Assembly (NCBI GenBank): GCA_036732565.1 | Contig: DAINCF010000280.1 | Location: 1-9,091 of the forward strand | DNA: 9,091 nt | Source of the DNA: JAIVJN01 sp036732565 | GTDB lineage: Bacteria > Acidobacteriota > Vicinamibacteria > Vicinamibacterales > UBA2999 | Reading direction: 5' to 3' | In this document: positions 1 through 5,720 of the stretch, piece after piece | Layout of the letters: the number at the start of each line of letters is the position of its first letter | Numbering within the stretch: the first letter of the stretch is position 1 | The notes under the pieces: model-generated | What the model was told of the DNA's origin: nothing | Database searches by the model: none | What the model saw: the letters and a program-made list of their open reading frames with translations, nothing else | Program-made: the position numbers and the translations under genes

Positions 1-1763
1 GTCGCGTCGATCTACGAGAGGGACTCGGTCGTCCGGTGCGCACGATCCGCAACATCCAGAGCGAGAACCCCGGACGCGTCTTCGAAAATCTGGTCATCGT
101 CGGCTCGGTCACGGGTGAAGGCTTCGGATCGCCGCCCGGTGACATCCGTGCCTATGACGTGCGCAGCGGCACGCTCGTGTGGACCTTCCACACGATTCCG
201 CATCCTGGCGAGTATGGGTACGACAGCTGGCCGCCGGAGGCGTGGAAATACGCCGGCGGCGCCAACACCTGGGGCGGCTTCAGCGTTGACGAGAAGCGCG
301 GCATCATCTACGTGCCCACCGGCTCCCCCACCGCCGATTTCTACGGCGCCGATCGCGTGGGCAACAACCTGTTCGCCAACTCCTTGATCGCCTTGGAGGC
401 GCGCACGGGCAAGCGCCTGTGGCACTACCAAGTGGTGCACCACGACCTCTGGGACTACGACCTGGCCGCCTCGCCGAACCTCCTGACCGTGCGTCACGAG
501 GGGAAGAACGTGGACATCGTCGCGCAGGCCGGAAAGACCGGATTCCTCTATGTATTCGATCGCGTCACGGGAAAGCCGCTGTGGCCGATCGAAGAGCGGC
601 CCGTGCCGAAGAGCGAGATCCCCGGTGAGGTGTCGTCGCCGACGCAGCCCTTCCCCACCAAGCCGCCGGCATTCGCACGGCAGGTCTTCCGCCCCGAGGA
701 TGTGAACCCGTTCTTGAGCGCCGACGAGCAGGCGAAGCTGAAAGAGGCGGTGGCGAACGCCGCGAACGACGGCCTGTTCACGCCCTCGAGCCACAAGCGC
801 CATCACATTCAATTCCCCGGCGCGTGGGGCGGCGCGAACTGGGGCAGCACGGCCGCGGATCCATCGAACGGCACGCTCTACGTCCGCAGCCTCGAGATGC
901 CCAGCTACCGCATCATGGCCCCGGTCGAGCGCAAAGAGACGTCGACCGCGGCACTGGGCCCGCGCGAGCAAAAGGGTTTTGCCGTCTACGCCGAGACCTG
1001 CACGGCGTGCCACGGCCCGGGCCAGAGACCGATGACCTCTCCCGCGGAGCTCGGCGCCGAGCGATTCCGCGCGCTGATCAGACAAGGCGGCGAACAGATG
1101 CCGGCCTTCGCCGAGACCAGGATCTCGAACGAGGGCCTGGATGCGCTCGAAGCCTTTCTGCTCACGGTTCCAGTGGGCGGCGAATCATCCGGCAACGCGC
1201 GTGGCGATGATGGCGCCAACACCGATCGGCGCACGTTGCGACTGCCGCCGGATCCGGCGAGGTACCAAGGGCCGCCGACGCGCTACTCGGGCTCGTTCTC
1301 CGCGGGCTGGTACGCCAGCAACGGCCTGCCGGCCGTCGGACCGCCCTGGACGCAGCTCGTCGCGTACGACCTGAACACCGGCACCATCAAGTGGCGCGTG
1401 GCGGATGGGGACGCCCCCGGTCTGGCCGAACAGGGAATCAAGAACACCGGCAGCGTCCGCCCGCGCAACGGTCCCGTCGTCACGGCTGGCGGGCTGGTGT
1501 TTCTCGCCAACGCTCAGGATCGCACGCTGCGAGCGTATGACCGGGACACGGGCGCGGTGCTGTGGGCGCACGAGCTGGACGCCAACCCCGAAGGCGTGCC
1601 GGCCGTTTACGAGCTGAACGGCCGCCAATACATCGCGTTTGCCGTTGGCGCATCGTGGGGAACCGGCGGCGATCCGATCTGGAAAAACGCCTTCCATCGG
1701 AAACAGGGGAAGATCGAGGCTCAGGGCTACCATGCGTTTGCCCTGCCGGTCGAGAGACGTTGA
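1..1763 (+). CDS. PQQ-dependent dehydrogenase with internal cytochrome c domain (5' partial)
   Basis: Probable periplasmic quinoprotein that oxidises an alcohol or sugar with PQQ and passes electrons to a covalently bound haem. The reading frame is open to the left edge (first full codon at nt 3, beginning RVDLREGLG, a stretch typical of this family), so the GTG at nt 36 is internal and the N-terminus with signal peptide is missing. About 586 residues are visible. Propeller signatures include PPGDIRAYDVRSGTLVW, the HHDLWDYD segment at nt 438-461 and GKRLW/GAVLW blade ends. A cytochrome c domain at about nt 960-1175 interrupts the propeller. Its CTACH haem motif is at nt 999-1013 and a candidate Met axial ligand (GGEQMPAF) at nt 1098. 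The last blades follow (LVAYDLNTGTIKW to YHAFALP). The SDR gene starts 30 nt downstream. Family assignment is firm; the substrate is unknown. Confidence 0.93.
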   Translation, partial: RVDLREGLGRPVRTIRNIQSENPGRVFENLVIVGSVTGEGFGSPPGDIRAYDVRSGTLVWTFHTIPHPGEYGYDSWPPEAWKYAGGANTWGGFSVDEKRGIIYVPTGSPTADFYGADRVGNNLFANSLIALEARTGKRLWHYQVVHHDLWDYDLAASPNLLTVRHEGKNVDIVAQAGKTGFLYVFDRVTGKPLWPIEERPVPKSEIPGEVSSPTQPFPTKPPAFARQVFRPEDVNPFLSADEQAKLKEAVANAANDGLFTPSSHKRHHIQFPGAWGGANWGSTAADPSNGTLYVRSLEMPSYRIMAPVERKETSTAALGPREQKGFAVYAETCTACHGPGQRPMTSPAELGAERFRALIRQGGEQMPAFAETRISNEGLDALEAFLLTVPVGGESSGNARGDDGANTDRRTLRLPPDPARYQGPPTRYSGSFSAGWYASNGLPAVGPPWTQLVAYDLNTGTIKWRVADGDAPGLAEQGIKNTGSVRPRNGPVVTAGGLVFLANAQDRTLRAYDRDTGAVLWAHELDANPEGVPAVYELNGRQYIAFAVGASWGTGGDPIWKNAFHRKQGKIEAQGYHAFALPVERR

Positions 1764-1783
1764 TCGTTAGCGAGGGTACGTAG

Positions 1784-1788
1784 AGGAG
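1784..1788 (+). promoter_or_regulatory. Shine-Dalgarno AGGAG deciding the TTG start of the SDR gene
   Basis: AGGAG lies within the purine run AGAGGAGAG (nt 1782-1790) and is 5 nt upstream of TTG at 1794. No ATG or GTG is well placed, and the protein from this TTG starts MRLKGKTALVTGASRGIG, the normal SDR N-terminus. Confidence 0.75.
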
Positions 1789-1793
1789 AGAAC

Positions 1794-2549
1794 TTGAGAC
1801 TCAAGGGAAAAACCGCACTGGTGACAGGGGCGAGCCGCGGCATCGGTCGCGGGATCGCGGAAGTGTTCGCCGAGGAAGGCGCGGACGTCGCCGTGAACTA
1901 CATCGGCAGCGAGCAATGCGCCAACAGCGTGGCCGACTGGATCCGCGCCCGAGGCCGACGCGCCATGACGGTCCAGGCCGACATCGCGAAGCGGACCGAG
2001 GTCGAGCCGATGATCGCGCGCGTATGGAACGAGCTCGGTCCCATCGACATCCTCGTCAACAACGCCGGCATCGAGACCATCGTGCCGTTCCTCGAGTTGA
2101 CCGACGATCAGTGGACGCGGCTCGTCGACGTGAACCTGCGCGGCGCGTGGCTCTGCTCGCAGGTGTTCTGCAAGCGCGCGCTCGCCGAAGGCCGCAAAGG
2201 CAGCATCGTCCACATCGGATCGATCCAGGCCGCCAAGGTGCTGCCGGGCCGTACGCACTACGCGCCGACGAAGCTCGGGCTCGAGGCCCTGACGCGCAAC
2301 ATGTCCGCCGAGATGACGCCGCAAGGCATCCGCGTCAACTGCGTGCACCCGGGACTGATCGACACCGACATGACCTCGTGGGTGATGAAGGATCCTGAGA
2401 TCCTGCCGGTCGTGCTCGCGCAGATCTCGCTCGGCCGCGCCGGTCAGCCCCGCGAAATCGGCACGGTCACCGCGTTCTTCGCATCCGACGAGGCCAGCTA
2501 CCTCACCGGCCAGTCGATTCACGTCGACGGCGGATGGGAGGGCAAGTAG
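1794..2549 (+). CDS. SDR family NAD(P)-dependent oxidoreductase
   Basis: Classical short-chain dehydrogenase/reductase of 251 residues, a normal family length, expected in the cytoplasm. The Rossmann cofactor motif TGASRGIG is at residues 11-18 and NNAG at 89-92. The catalytic set is complete: N114, S143 (HIGSIQ), Y156 and K160 (YAPTK). PG at 186-187 and the C-terminal YLTGQSIHVDGGW are also family hallmarks. It uses a TTG start with a good ribosome-binding site. It lies 30 nt after the PQQ dehydrogenase and 3 nt before the cyclase-family gene, so co-transcription is likely. By context it oxidises or reduces a hydroxyl/keto intermediate, possibly one made by the dehydrogenase. In known sugar-acid routes an SDR forms the 2,4-diketo acid that an FAH-family enzyme cleaves; that role here is inference. 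Confidence 0.93.
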   Translation: MRLKGKTALVTGASRGIGRGIAEVFAEEGADVAVNYIGSEQCANSVADWIRARGRRAMTVQADIAKRTEVEPMIARVWNELGPIDILVNNAGIETIVPFLELTDDQWTRLVDVNLRGAWLCSQVFCKRALAEGRKGSIVHIGSIQAAKVLPGRTHYAPTKLGLEALTRNMSAEMTPQGIRVNCVHPGLIDTDMTSWVMKDPEILPVVLAQISLGRAGQPREIGTVTAFFASDEASYLTGQSIHVDGGWEGK

Positions 2550-2552
2550 GTC

Positions 2553-3290
2553 ATGGCTGAACGTACGCGCTTGATCGACCTCAGCATGGAGGTCTATCAG
2601 GGCATGATGACCTACCCCAACGTGGCCAAGCCTGCCATCGTCGAGATGGAAACCCATGCGGACATGGCGCGGAGCGTCGGCACCGATCTGTATGGCGTCA
2701 ACGAGATCACCAATCACTGCATGATCGTGACGGGTGACCACATCGGCACGCACATCGACTCCTGGGGACACGTCAAGCCAGACGCGCCGCGGGCCGAAGG
2801 CATTCCGATCGAGCTGTGCTACGGCGATGGAGTCGTCCTCGATCTGACGTTCAAGGGACCTGGCGACGAGATCCTCGTCGAAGACATCGATCGCGCGGAG
2901 CGCGCGCTCAGCGACTACCGGATCAAGGCACGCGACATCGTGCTGCTGCGGACCGATGCCGCGAAGCGCCGCTTCGACAAGGCCTACCTCACCGATCATC
3001 CCGGGATGACCAAGGAAGCGGTGCACGCGCTGCTCGATCGCGGCGTGATGGTCATGGGCATCGATGCCATCGGCTTCGATCCGCCGGTGGCGAAGATGTT
3101 CGAGCGGAAGAAGTTCTGGGAAGCGCACCGCGTGATGCGGGAGCGCGAGTACTACCACCTCGAGAACCTCTGCAACCTGCACGAGATCCCACCGCCCTTC
3201 CATTCGTTCACGATCAGCGTCCTGCCGGTGAAGTGGCGCGGGGCCTCCGCCGCCCCGGTCCGCGCGGTGGCGATTGTCCCGGCTACGTAG
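2553..3290 (+). CDS. Cyclase family protein (metal-dependent hydrolase, kynurenine formamidase-like fold)
   Basis: A 245-residue member of the cyclase/KynB-like metal hydrolase superfamily. The metal-binding signature HIGTHIDSWGH gives H63, H67, D69 and H73 in the HxGTHxDxxxH pattern. Downstream, H149 (TDHPG) and E204 (HLENL) sit where the family has its second histidine and its glutamate. Known members hydrolyse N-formylkynurenine or cyclic amides and lactones. No kynurenine-pathway neighbour is seen, so hydrolysis of another ring or ester intermediate is more likely. The ATG lies 3 nt after the SDR stop, and a GGGAGGG run inside the end of the SDR gene (nt 2536-2542) can serve as ribosome-binding site, suggesting translational coupling. 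The C-terminal 15 residues are low in complexity and rich in Ala/Val. No signal peptide is seen. Confidence 0.9.
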   Translation: MAERTRLIDLSMEVYQGMMTYPNVAKPAIVEMETHADMARSVGTDLYGVNEITNHCMIVTGDHIGTHIDSWGHVKPDAPRAEGIPIELCYGDGVVLDLTFKGPGDEILVEDIDRAERALSDYRIKARDIVLLRTDAAKRRFDKAYLTDHPGMTKEAVHALLDRGVMVMGIDAIGFDPPVAKMFERKKFWEAHRVMREREYYHLENLCNLHEIPPPFHSFTISVLPVKWRGASAAPVRAVAIVPAT

Positions 3291-3342
3291 GGCGGCTCAT
3301 GGTGATTGAGCGAGCTCCGATTTCTGGCTCGTCGGGGGTGTG

Positions 3343-3525
3343 CCCGCCGCGAACCCGCTTCCGCAGGCCGGCAGACCACGCCTCCGGCGGCAGCAGGGCT
3401 TTCGCGCGGCGCCTCTCTCTCGCTCGCGACCGGCTCCGCCGGCCAGCGAGGCGGTTCGGTACGCTGTGTCGACGTTCCGTGTCGAAGGTGCAGTCTGCCG
3501 GCTGCGGAAGTGGGTTCGCCGCGGG
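3343..3525. repeat. MITE-like element: long imperfect inverted repeat
   Basis: The left arm, nt 3343-3376 (starts CCCGCCGCGAACCCGC, ends GGCCGGCAGAC), is the reverse complement of the right arm, nt 3493-3525 (starts GTCTGCCGGCTGCGG). By hand alignment 31 of 34 positions match, with one gap and two mismatches. Weaker complementarity continues outward to about 3331 and 3535. The 116-nt interior carries its own hairpin. There is no transposase frame. It could be a non-autonomous mobile element, a REP/BIME-like intergenic repeat, or a transcribed structure acting on the operon. The structure is seen directly; the identity is inferred. Confidence 0.6.
3419..3450. repeat. Nested hairpin inside the inverted-repeat element
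   Basis: CTCGCT (3419-3424) pairs with AGCGAG (3445-3450). Inside it CCGG (3430-3433) pairs with CCGG (3439-3442) around a CTCCG loop. It sits near the middle of the interval between the two long arms, so the whole element could fold as a long stem topped by this hairpin. Confidence 0.5.
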
Positions 3526-3593
3526 AGAGCACCCGATGGGTCATCCTCGATCTCTTTCGTGGATGCCGACAGCGTTCCCTGCGCAAGCGTCCC

Positions 3594-3598
3594 GAAGG
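3594..3598 (+). promoter_or_regulatory. Shine-Dalgarno GAAGG deciding the FAH-family start
   Basis: GAAGG is 8 nt upstream of ATG at 3607. An out-of-frame ATG at 3602 reads ATG CCA TGA and stops at once, and its TGA overlaps the real start codon. The site supports 3607 over any upstream in-frame start back to nt 3340. Confidence 0.55.
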
Positions 3599-3606
3599 CA
3601 AATGCC

Positions 3607-4584
3607 ATGAAGCTTGCGATGTTCGAGATCTCGACGTCTGCCGGGCCGCTGCCGCGCCTGGGGGCCGCCTCGGATGAGCACCTCGTGGATCTTGCTGCCG
3701 CCTACGCGGCGCATCTCGATCGGACCGATCGGGGCTGCGACGCACAGCGCGTCGCGGGGCTTTTGCTGCCGCCGGACATGGGGCTCTTTCTTGGCACTGG
3801 CACGCTGGGACGAGAAGCGGCGAGCCGCGCGATCGAGGCGGCGGCACGCGACGAGGAAGCGTTTGGCGCACGAACCCGCTACGCCCCGAACGAGGTGCGA
3901 CTGCTCTCCCCGCTGACGCGCCCGCGGGTGATGCGCGACTTCCTCACCTTCGAAGGGCACATGAAGCAGGCCTTCAAGGCCTTGGGCCGCACCGATCCGA
4001 TTCACCCGTTGTGGTACGAGGTGCCCGCGTACTACAAGGGCAACCCCGACACGGTGGTTGGCCCAGAGGCCACGGTCGCGGTGCCGCCGTACTGCGAGAA
4101 GTTCGATTTCGAGCTGGAGCTCGCCATGGTGACCGGCCGGCGAGGCAGGAACATCCCGAAGTCCGAGGCGGATCAGTACATCGCCGGCTACACGATCTGG
4201 AACGATTTGAGCGCGCGCGATCAGCAGATGCGCGAAGGTCCGCTGGGCATGGGGCCAGGGAAGGCCAAGGACTTCGATACCGGCAACGCCGTGGGTCCGT
4301 ACCTCGTGACCAGCGACGAGCTCGACGTCGACAACTTGCGGATGATCGCGCGGGTCAACGGCGAAGTGTGGACCGATTCGACGAGCGCCGGACGGCAGTT
4401 CTCGTTCGCCGATCTCATCGTCCACGTGTCACAGGGCGAGACCATCTACCCCGGCGAGCTCTGGGGATCGGGCACCGTCACCGGCGGCTCGGGCCTGGAG
4501 CTGGACCGATGGCTGCAGCCCGGTGACGTCGTCGAGCTCGAAATCGAAGGCATTGGCATCTTGAGGAATCACGTCAGTCGATAG
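3607..4584 (+). CDS. Fumarylacetoacetate hydrolase (FAH) family protein
   Basis: A 325-residue cytoplasmic FAH-superfamily enzyme; such proteins cleave or hydrate C-C bonds of beta-diketo or 2-keto acids using a divalent metal. The acidic metal site is recognisable: D111 in RDFLTFEGH, E169 and E171 in FELELAMV, and D200 in IWNDLSARD. H118, seven residues after D111, matches the spacing of the catalytic histidine in animal FAH. GSGTVTGG (287-294) and the terminal LQPGDVVELEIEGIGILRN (303-321) are standard C-terminal family features. The first 90 residues are a more variable N-terminal domain. The ATG at 3607 gives MKLAMFE, typical of the family. It follows the SDR and cyclase genes after the inverted-repeat element and precedes the ABM gene by 40 nt. 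A 2,4-diketo acid or a ring-cleavage product is a reasonable substrate class; the exact substrate is unknown. Confidence 0.92.
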   Translation: MKLAMFEISTSAGPLPRLGAASDEHLVDLAAAYAAHLDRTDRGCDAQRVAGLLLPPDMGLFLGTGTLGREAASRAIEAAARDEEAFGARTRYAPNEVRLLSPLTRPRVMRDFLTFEGHMKQAFKALGRTDPIHPLWYEVPAYYKGNPDTVVGPEATVAVPPYCEKFDFELELAMVTGRRGRNIPKSEADQYIAGYTIWNDLSARDQQMREGPLGMGPGKAKDFDTGNAVGPYLVTSDELDVDNLRMIARVNGEVWTDSTSAGRQFSFADLIVHVSQGETIYPGELWGSGTVTGGSGLELDRWLQPGDVVELEIEGIGILRNHVSR

Positions 4585-4624
4585 GCTCCCGGAAACCACC
4601 CCAGCGAAAGAAGGAGACGCATCC

Positions 4625-4918
4625 ATGTTCGTTGTTGCCGCGCAGTACTACGCCAAGGAAGGTAAGGAAGGCGAAATTCTCGAGATCCTGAAGAAGATGA
4701 TCCCCCTTTCGCGTGCCGAGCCGGGCTGCGCGTTGTACACGGTGAACCAGTCGGCCGAGGACCCGCGAAAGCTGTTGCTGTACGAGCAGTACTACGATCG
4801 CTCGGGCTACGAAGCGCACATGGCCACCGAGGAGTTCAAGGCGAACATCCTGGGAAAAGTCGTACCGATGCTCGAAAGCCGCGTGCGGGACTTCTACCAG
4901 GTGGTCGAACCTGCGTGA
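4625..4918 (+). CDS. Antibiotic biosynthesis monooxygenase (ABM/YgiN-like) family protein
   Basis: Small 97-residue protein of the ABM ferredoxin-like fold, usually a dimer. Members include cofactor-free quinol or anthrone monooxygenases, and others only bind ligands. Family features are the opening beta-strand MFVVAAQYYAKEGKE, SRAEPGC at 29-35, the central LLLYEQYYDRSGYEAHMAT with E54 and H65, then EEFKANILGKVVPML. The length is normal. A strong ribosome-binding site AAGGAG (4611-4616) lies 8 nt before the ATG. It closes the cluster, 40 nt after the FAH-family gene, and similar small proteins often accompany aromatic or quinone catabolism genes. A catalytic role here is possible but not shown by the sequence. 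Confidence 0.87.
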   Translation: MFVVAAQYYAKEGKEGEILEILKKMIPLSRAEPGCALYTVNQSAEDPRKLLLYEQYYDRSGYEAHMATEEFKANILGKVVPMLESRVRDFYQVVEPA

Positions 4919-4937
4919 CGATGGTTCCCCGCGATGG

Positions 4938-4976
4938 CTCCCACGAGGGTTCCTTACGTGAGAAGCTCCGTGGGGG
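4938..4976. terminator. Candidate hairpin between convergent genes
   Basis: CTCCCACGAG (4938-4947) can pair with CTCCGTGGGGG (4966-4976) with one bulged C and one G-T pair. It lies between the ABM stop (4918) and the vapC stop (4988), where transcription from both strands converges. No U-run follows on either strand, so intrinsic termination is uncertain. The rest of nt 4919-4987 shows nothing else. Confidence 0.35.
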
Positions 4977-4987
4977 ACCTGCGCACG

Positions 4988-5401
4988 CTACCGTTTCTGT
5001 GGCGCGACGAAGTCGATCACTTGACGATCATTGCGTCGATACACGCTGAAGTCCTTGAAGTCCACGGTCAGCACCTGGGAGCGAGTGTTGAGCTCGCTCA
5101 TCACGACGATCGAGGCATCGGCGAGATCCATTTGCTGGTAGCGTGCCATGAGCGTCCGGATGCGTGGCCAATGCGTCGCCACGTCGAAGTCGAGGCGAAG
5201 GGCCTGACGCTCGATCATCTGGAAGAGTGGATCGACAGGAAGATCGTCTTCGCGCAGAAAGTACACGACTTCGGTGAGCACAGGCTCGCAGGTCAAGAGC
5301 GGGGCGGGGACCTGCTTCATCAGCGCGACAGCCCATGCGTGATGCGGGTCGTTGCGGTTGAGATACGCGAGGAGCGGTCCCGTGTCGCAGATCGTGCTCA
5401 C
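4988..5401 (-). CDS. vapC: PIN-domain ribonuclease toxin, VapC-like
   Basis: A 137-residue PIN-domain protein, the usual toxin length. PIN toxins are Mg2+-dependent RNases that cut RNA and block translation until bound by antitoxin. The acidic residues expected in the active site are present: D6 in ICDTGPLLAYLN, E44 in VLTEVVYFL, D95 (with D92) in MDLADASIVV, and D114 in VLTVDFKDFSVY. The start is GTG at 5401, overlapping the antitoxin TGA as GTGA, so translation is probably coupled. No separate promoter is seen. The gene converges on the plus-strand catabolic cluster. The sequence looks complete and potentially active; the RNA target cannot be inferred. Confidence 0.88.
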   Translation of the reverse strand: MSTICDTGPLLAYLNRNDPHHAWAVALMKQVPAPLLTCEPVLTEVVYFLREDDLPVDPLFQMIERQALRLDFDVATHWPRIRTLMARYQQMDLADASIVVMSELNTRSQVLTVDFKDFSVYRRNDRQVIDFVAPQKR

Positions 5402-5622
5402 CGTCTCGAGAACCTGCGCCGAGCATTCGTCGCTGGCTTCTTAGGACCGTCGATAACCCCGGCGAGGTCTGACGTGGCTGCGTAGACGGACCGGCCCCCG
5501 GCTTCGGAGCCAGCCTCCACGCGCTCCCGAACGAGGGCCGCGACACTTCGTCCCGTTGCACGAGCCTCCTCCCGCAGTCGGCGCAGCGTCGTATCCGGCA
5601 ATTTGATCGTGATGCCTCGCAT
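5398..5622 (-). CDS. vapB: VapB-like ribbon-helix-helix antitoxin
   Basis: A 74-residue protein whose N-terminus MRGITIKLPDTTLRRLREEA has the beta-strand plus helix pattern of ribbon-helix-helix (CopG/MetJ type) DNA-binding antitoxins. The rest of the fold, RATGRSVAALVRERVE, follows. The C-terminal half (SVYAATSDLAGVIDGPKKP) has no recognised motif and is the expected toxin-binding part. It lies immediately upstream of the PIN toxin with a 4-nt overlap, the standard toxin-antitoxin order. This frame stays open upstream into the G8-domain gene, but the upstream reading is a GC-driven shadow, and the ATG at 5622 matches the family start. RHH antitoxins normally repress their own operon, and a palindrome abuts the start codon. 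Confidence 0.85.
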   Translation of the reverse strand: MRGITIKLPDTTLRRLREEARATGRSVAALVRERVEAGSEAGGRSVYAATSDLAGVIDGPKKPATNARRRFSRR

Positions 5623-5637
5623 GGTTACAGGGTAACC
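5623..5637 (-). promoter_or_regulatory. Perfect palindrome abutting the vapB start: candidate operator or leader hairpin
   Basis: On the minus strand the sequence reads GGTTAC CCT GTAACC, two perfect 6-nt arms around 3 nt. It ends at the base before the ATG, and its first two bases are the last two of the Shine-Dalgarno sequence. RHH antitoxins bind such inverted repeats in their own promoter regions, so this is a candidate autoregulatory site. It could instead act as an RNA hairpin. The palindrome is seen; the role is inferred. Confidence 0.5.
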
Positions 5638-5642
5638 TCCTT
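5636..5642 (-). promoter_or_regulatory. Strong Shine-Dalgarno AAGGAGG with long spacing to vapB
   Basis: A full-consensus AAGGAGG is the only good ribosome-binding site near the vapB ATG, but 13 nt separate it from the start codon, more than the usual 5-9. Nearly all the spacer is the palindrome at 5623-5637. No alternative in-frame ATG or GTG fits the consensus spacing. Confidence 0.55.
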
Positions 5643-5657
5643 CTGACAGGATGGCAA

Positions 5658-5680
5658 CACCCCTGGGTGCGGTCGACCGC
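5658..5680. repeat. Two adjoining short palindromes in the vapBC upstream region
   Basis: CACCC-CT-GGGTG (5658-5669) shares one base with the perfect 12-mer GCGGTCGACCGC (5669-5680). Both lie in the 98-nt gap between the end of the G8-domain gene (5721) and vapB (5622). They could end the upstream transcript or serve as protein-binding sites. In GC-rich DNA short palindromes can arise by chance. Confidence 0.3.
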
Positions 5681-5720
5681 TTCCGGCCGCTCACTTCGAG
5701 CTCGAACCGGCAAGCCGAAT

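Larger units (their letters stand above)
3291..3606. other. 316-nt intergenic region within the catabolic cluster
   Basis: No convincing gene is seen. The FAH frame is open upstream to nt 3340, but the translation there is an Arg/Pro/Ala-rich stretch unlike the family N-terminus. The region holds a small stem (CGAGC at 3311-3315 with GCTCG at 3327-3331), 20 nt after the cyclase stop, then a large inverted-repeat element (3343-3525), then the ribosome-binding site of the FAH gene. Every other gap in the cluster is 40 nt or less, so the element looks like an insertion into the operon. Confidence 0.6.

Noticed and set aside
12..1085. Minus-strand open frame of 357 codons opposite the PQQ dehydrogenase
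   Set aside because: It has Arg/Ala/Gly-rich composition and no recognisable motif, and lies antisense to a well-supported family member.
1767..3203. Minus-strand open frame of 478 codons opposite the SDR and cyclase genes
   Set aside because: Its translation is His/Asp/Arg/Val-rich without any domain, while the plus strand carries two complete enzymes with intact catalytic motifs. High GC removes stop codons from the antisense frame.
2553..3290. Specific assignment of the cyclase-family gene as kynB
   Set aside because: The metal motif fits the superfamily, but no tryptophan or kynurenine pathway gene is nearby and most of this superfamily has other or unknown substrates.
3340..3606. N-terminal extension of the FAH-family protein
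   Set aside because: The frame is open, but the translated segment is low-complexity and coincides with the inverted-repeat element; family members start near MKLAMFE at 3607, which has its own ribosome-binding site.
3291..3606. CRISPR array or tRNA in the cluster gap
   Set aside because: There are no regularly spaced direct repeats and no cloverleaf; the structure is an inverted pair, not a direct-repeat series.
3152..3871. Minus-strand frame crossing the intergenic element
   Set aside because: It overlaps the ends of two real genes and is Arg/Pro-rich with no motif; it gives no evidence of a transposase for the element.
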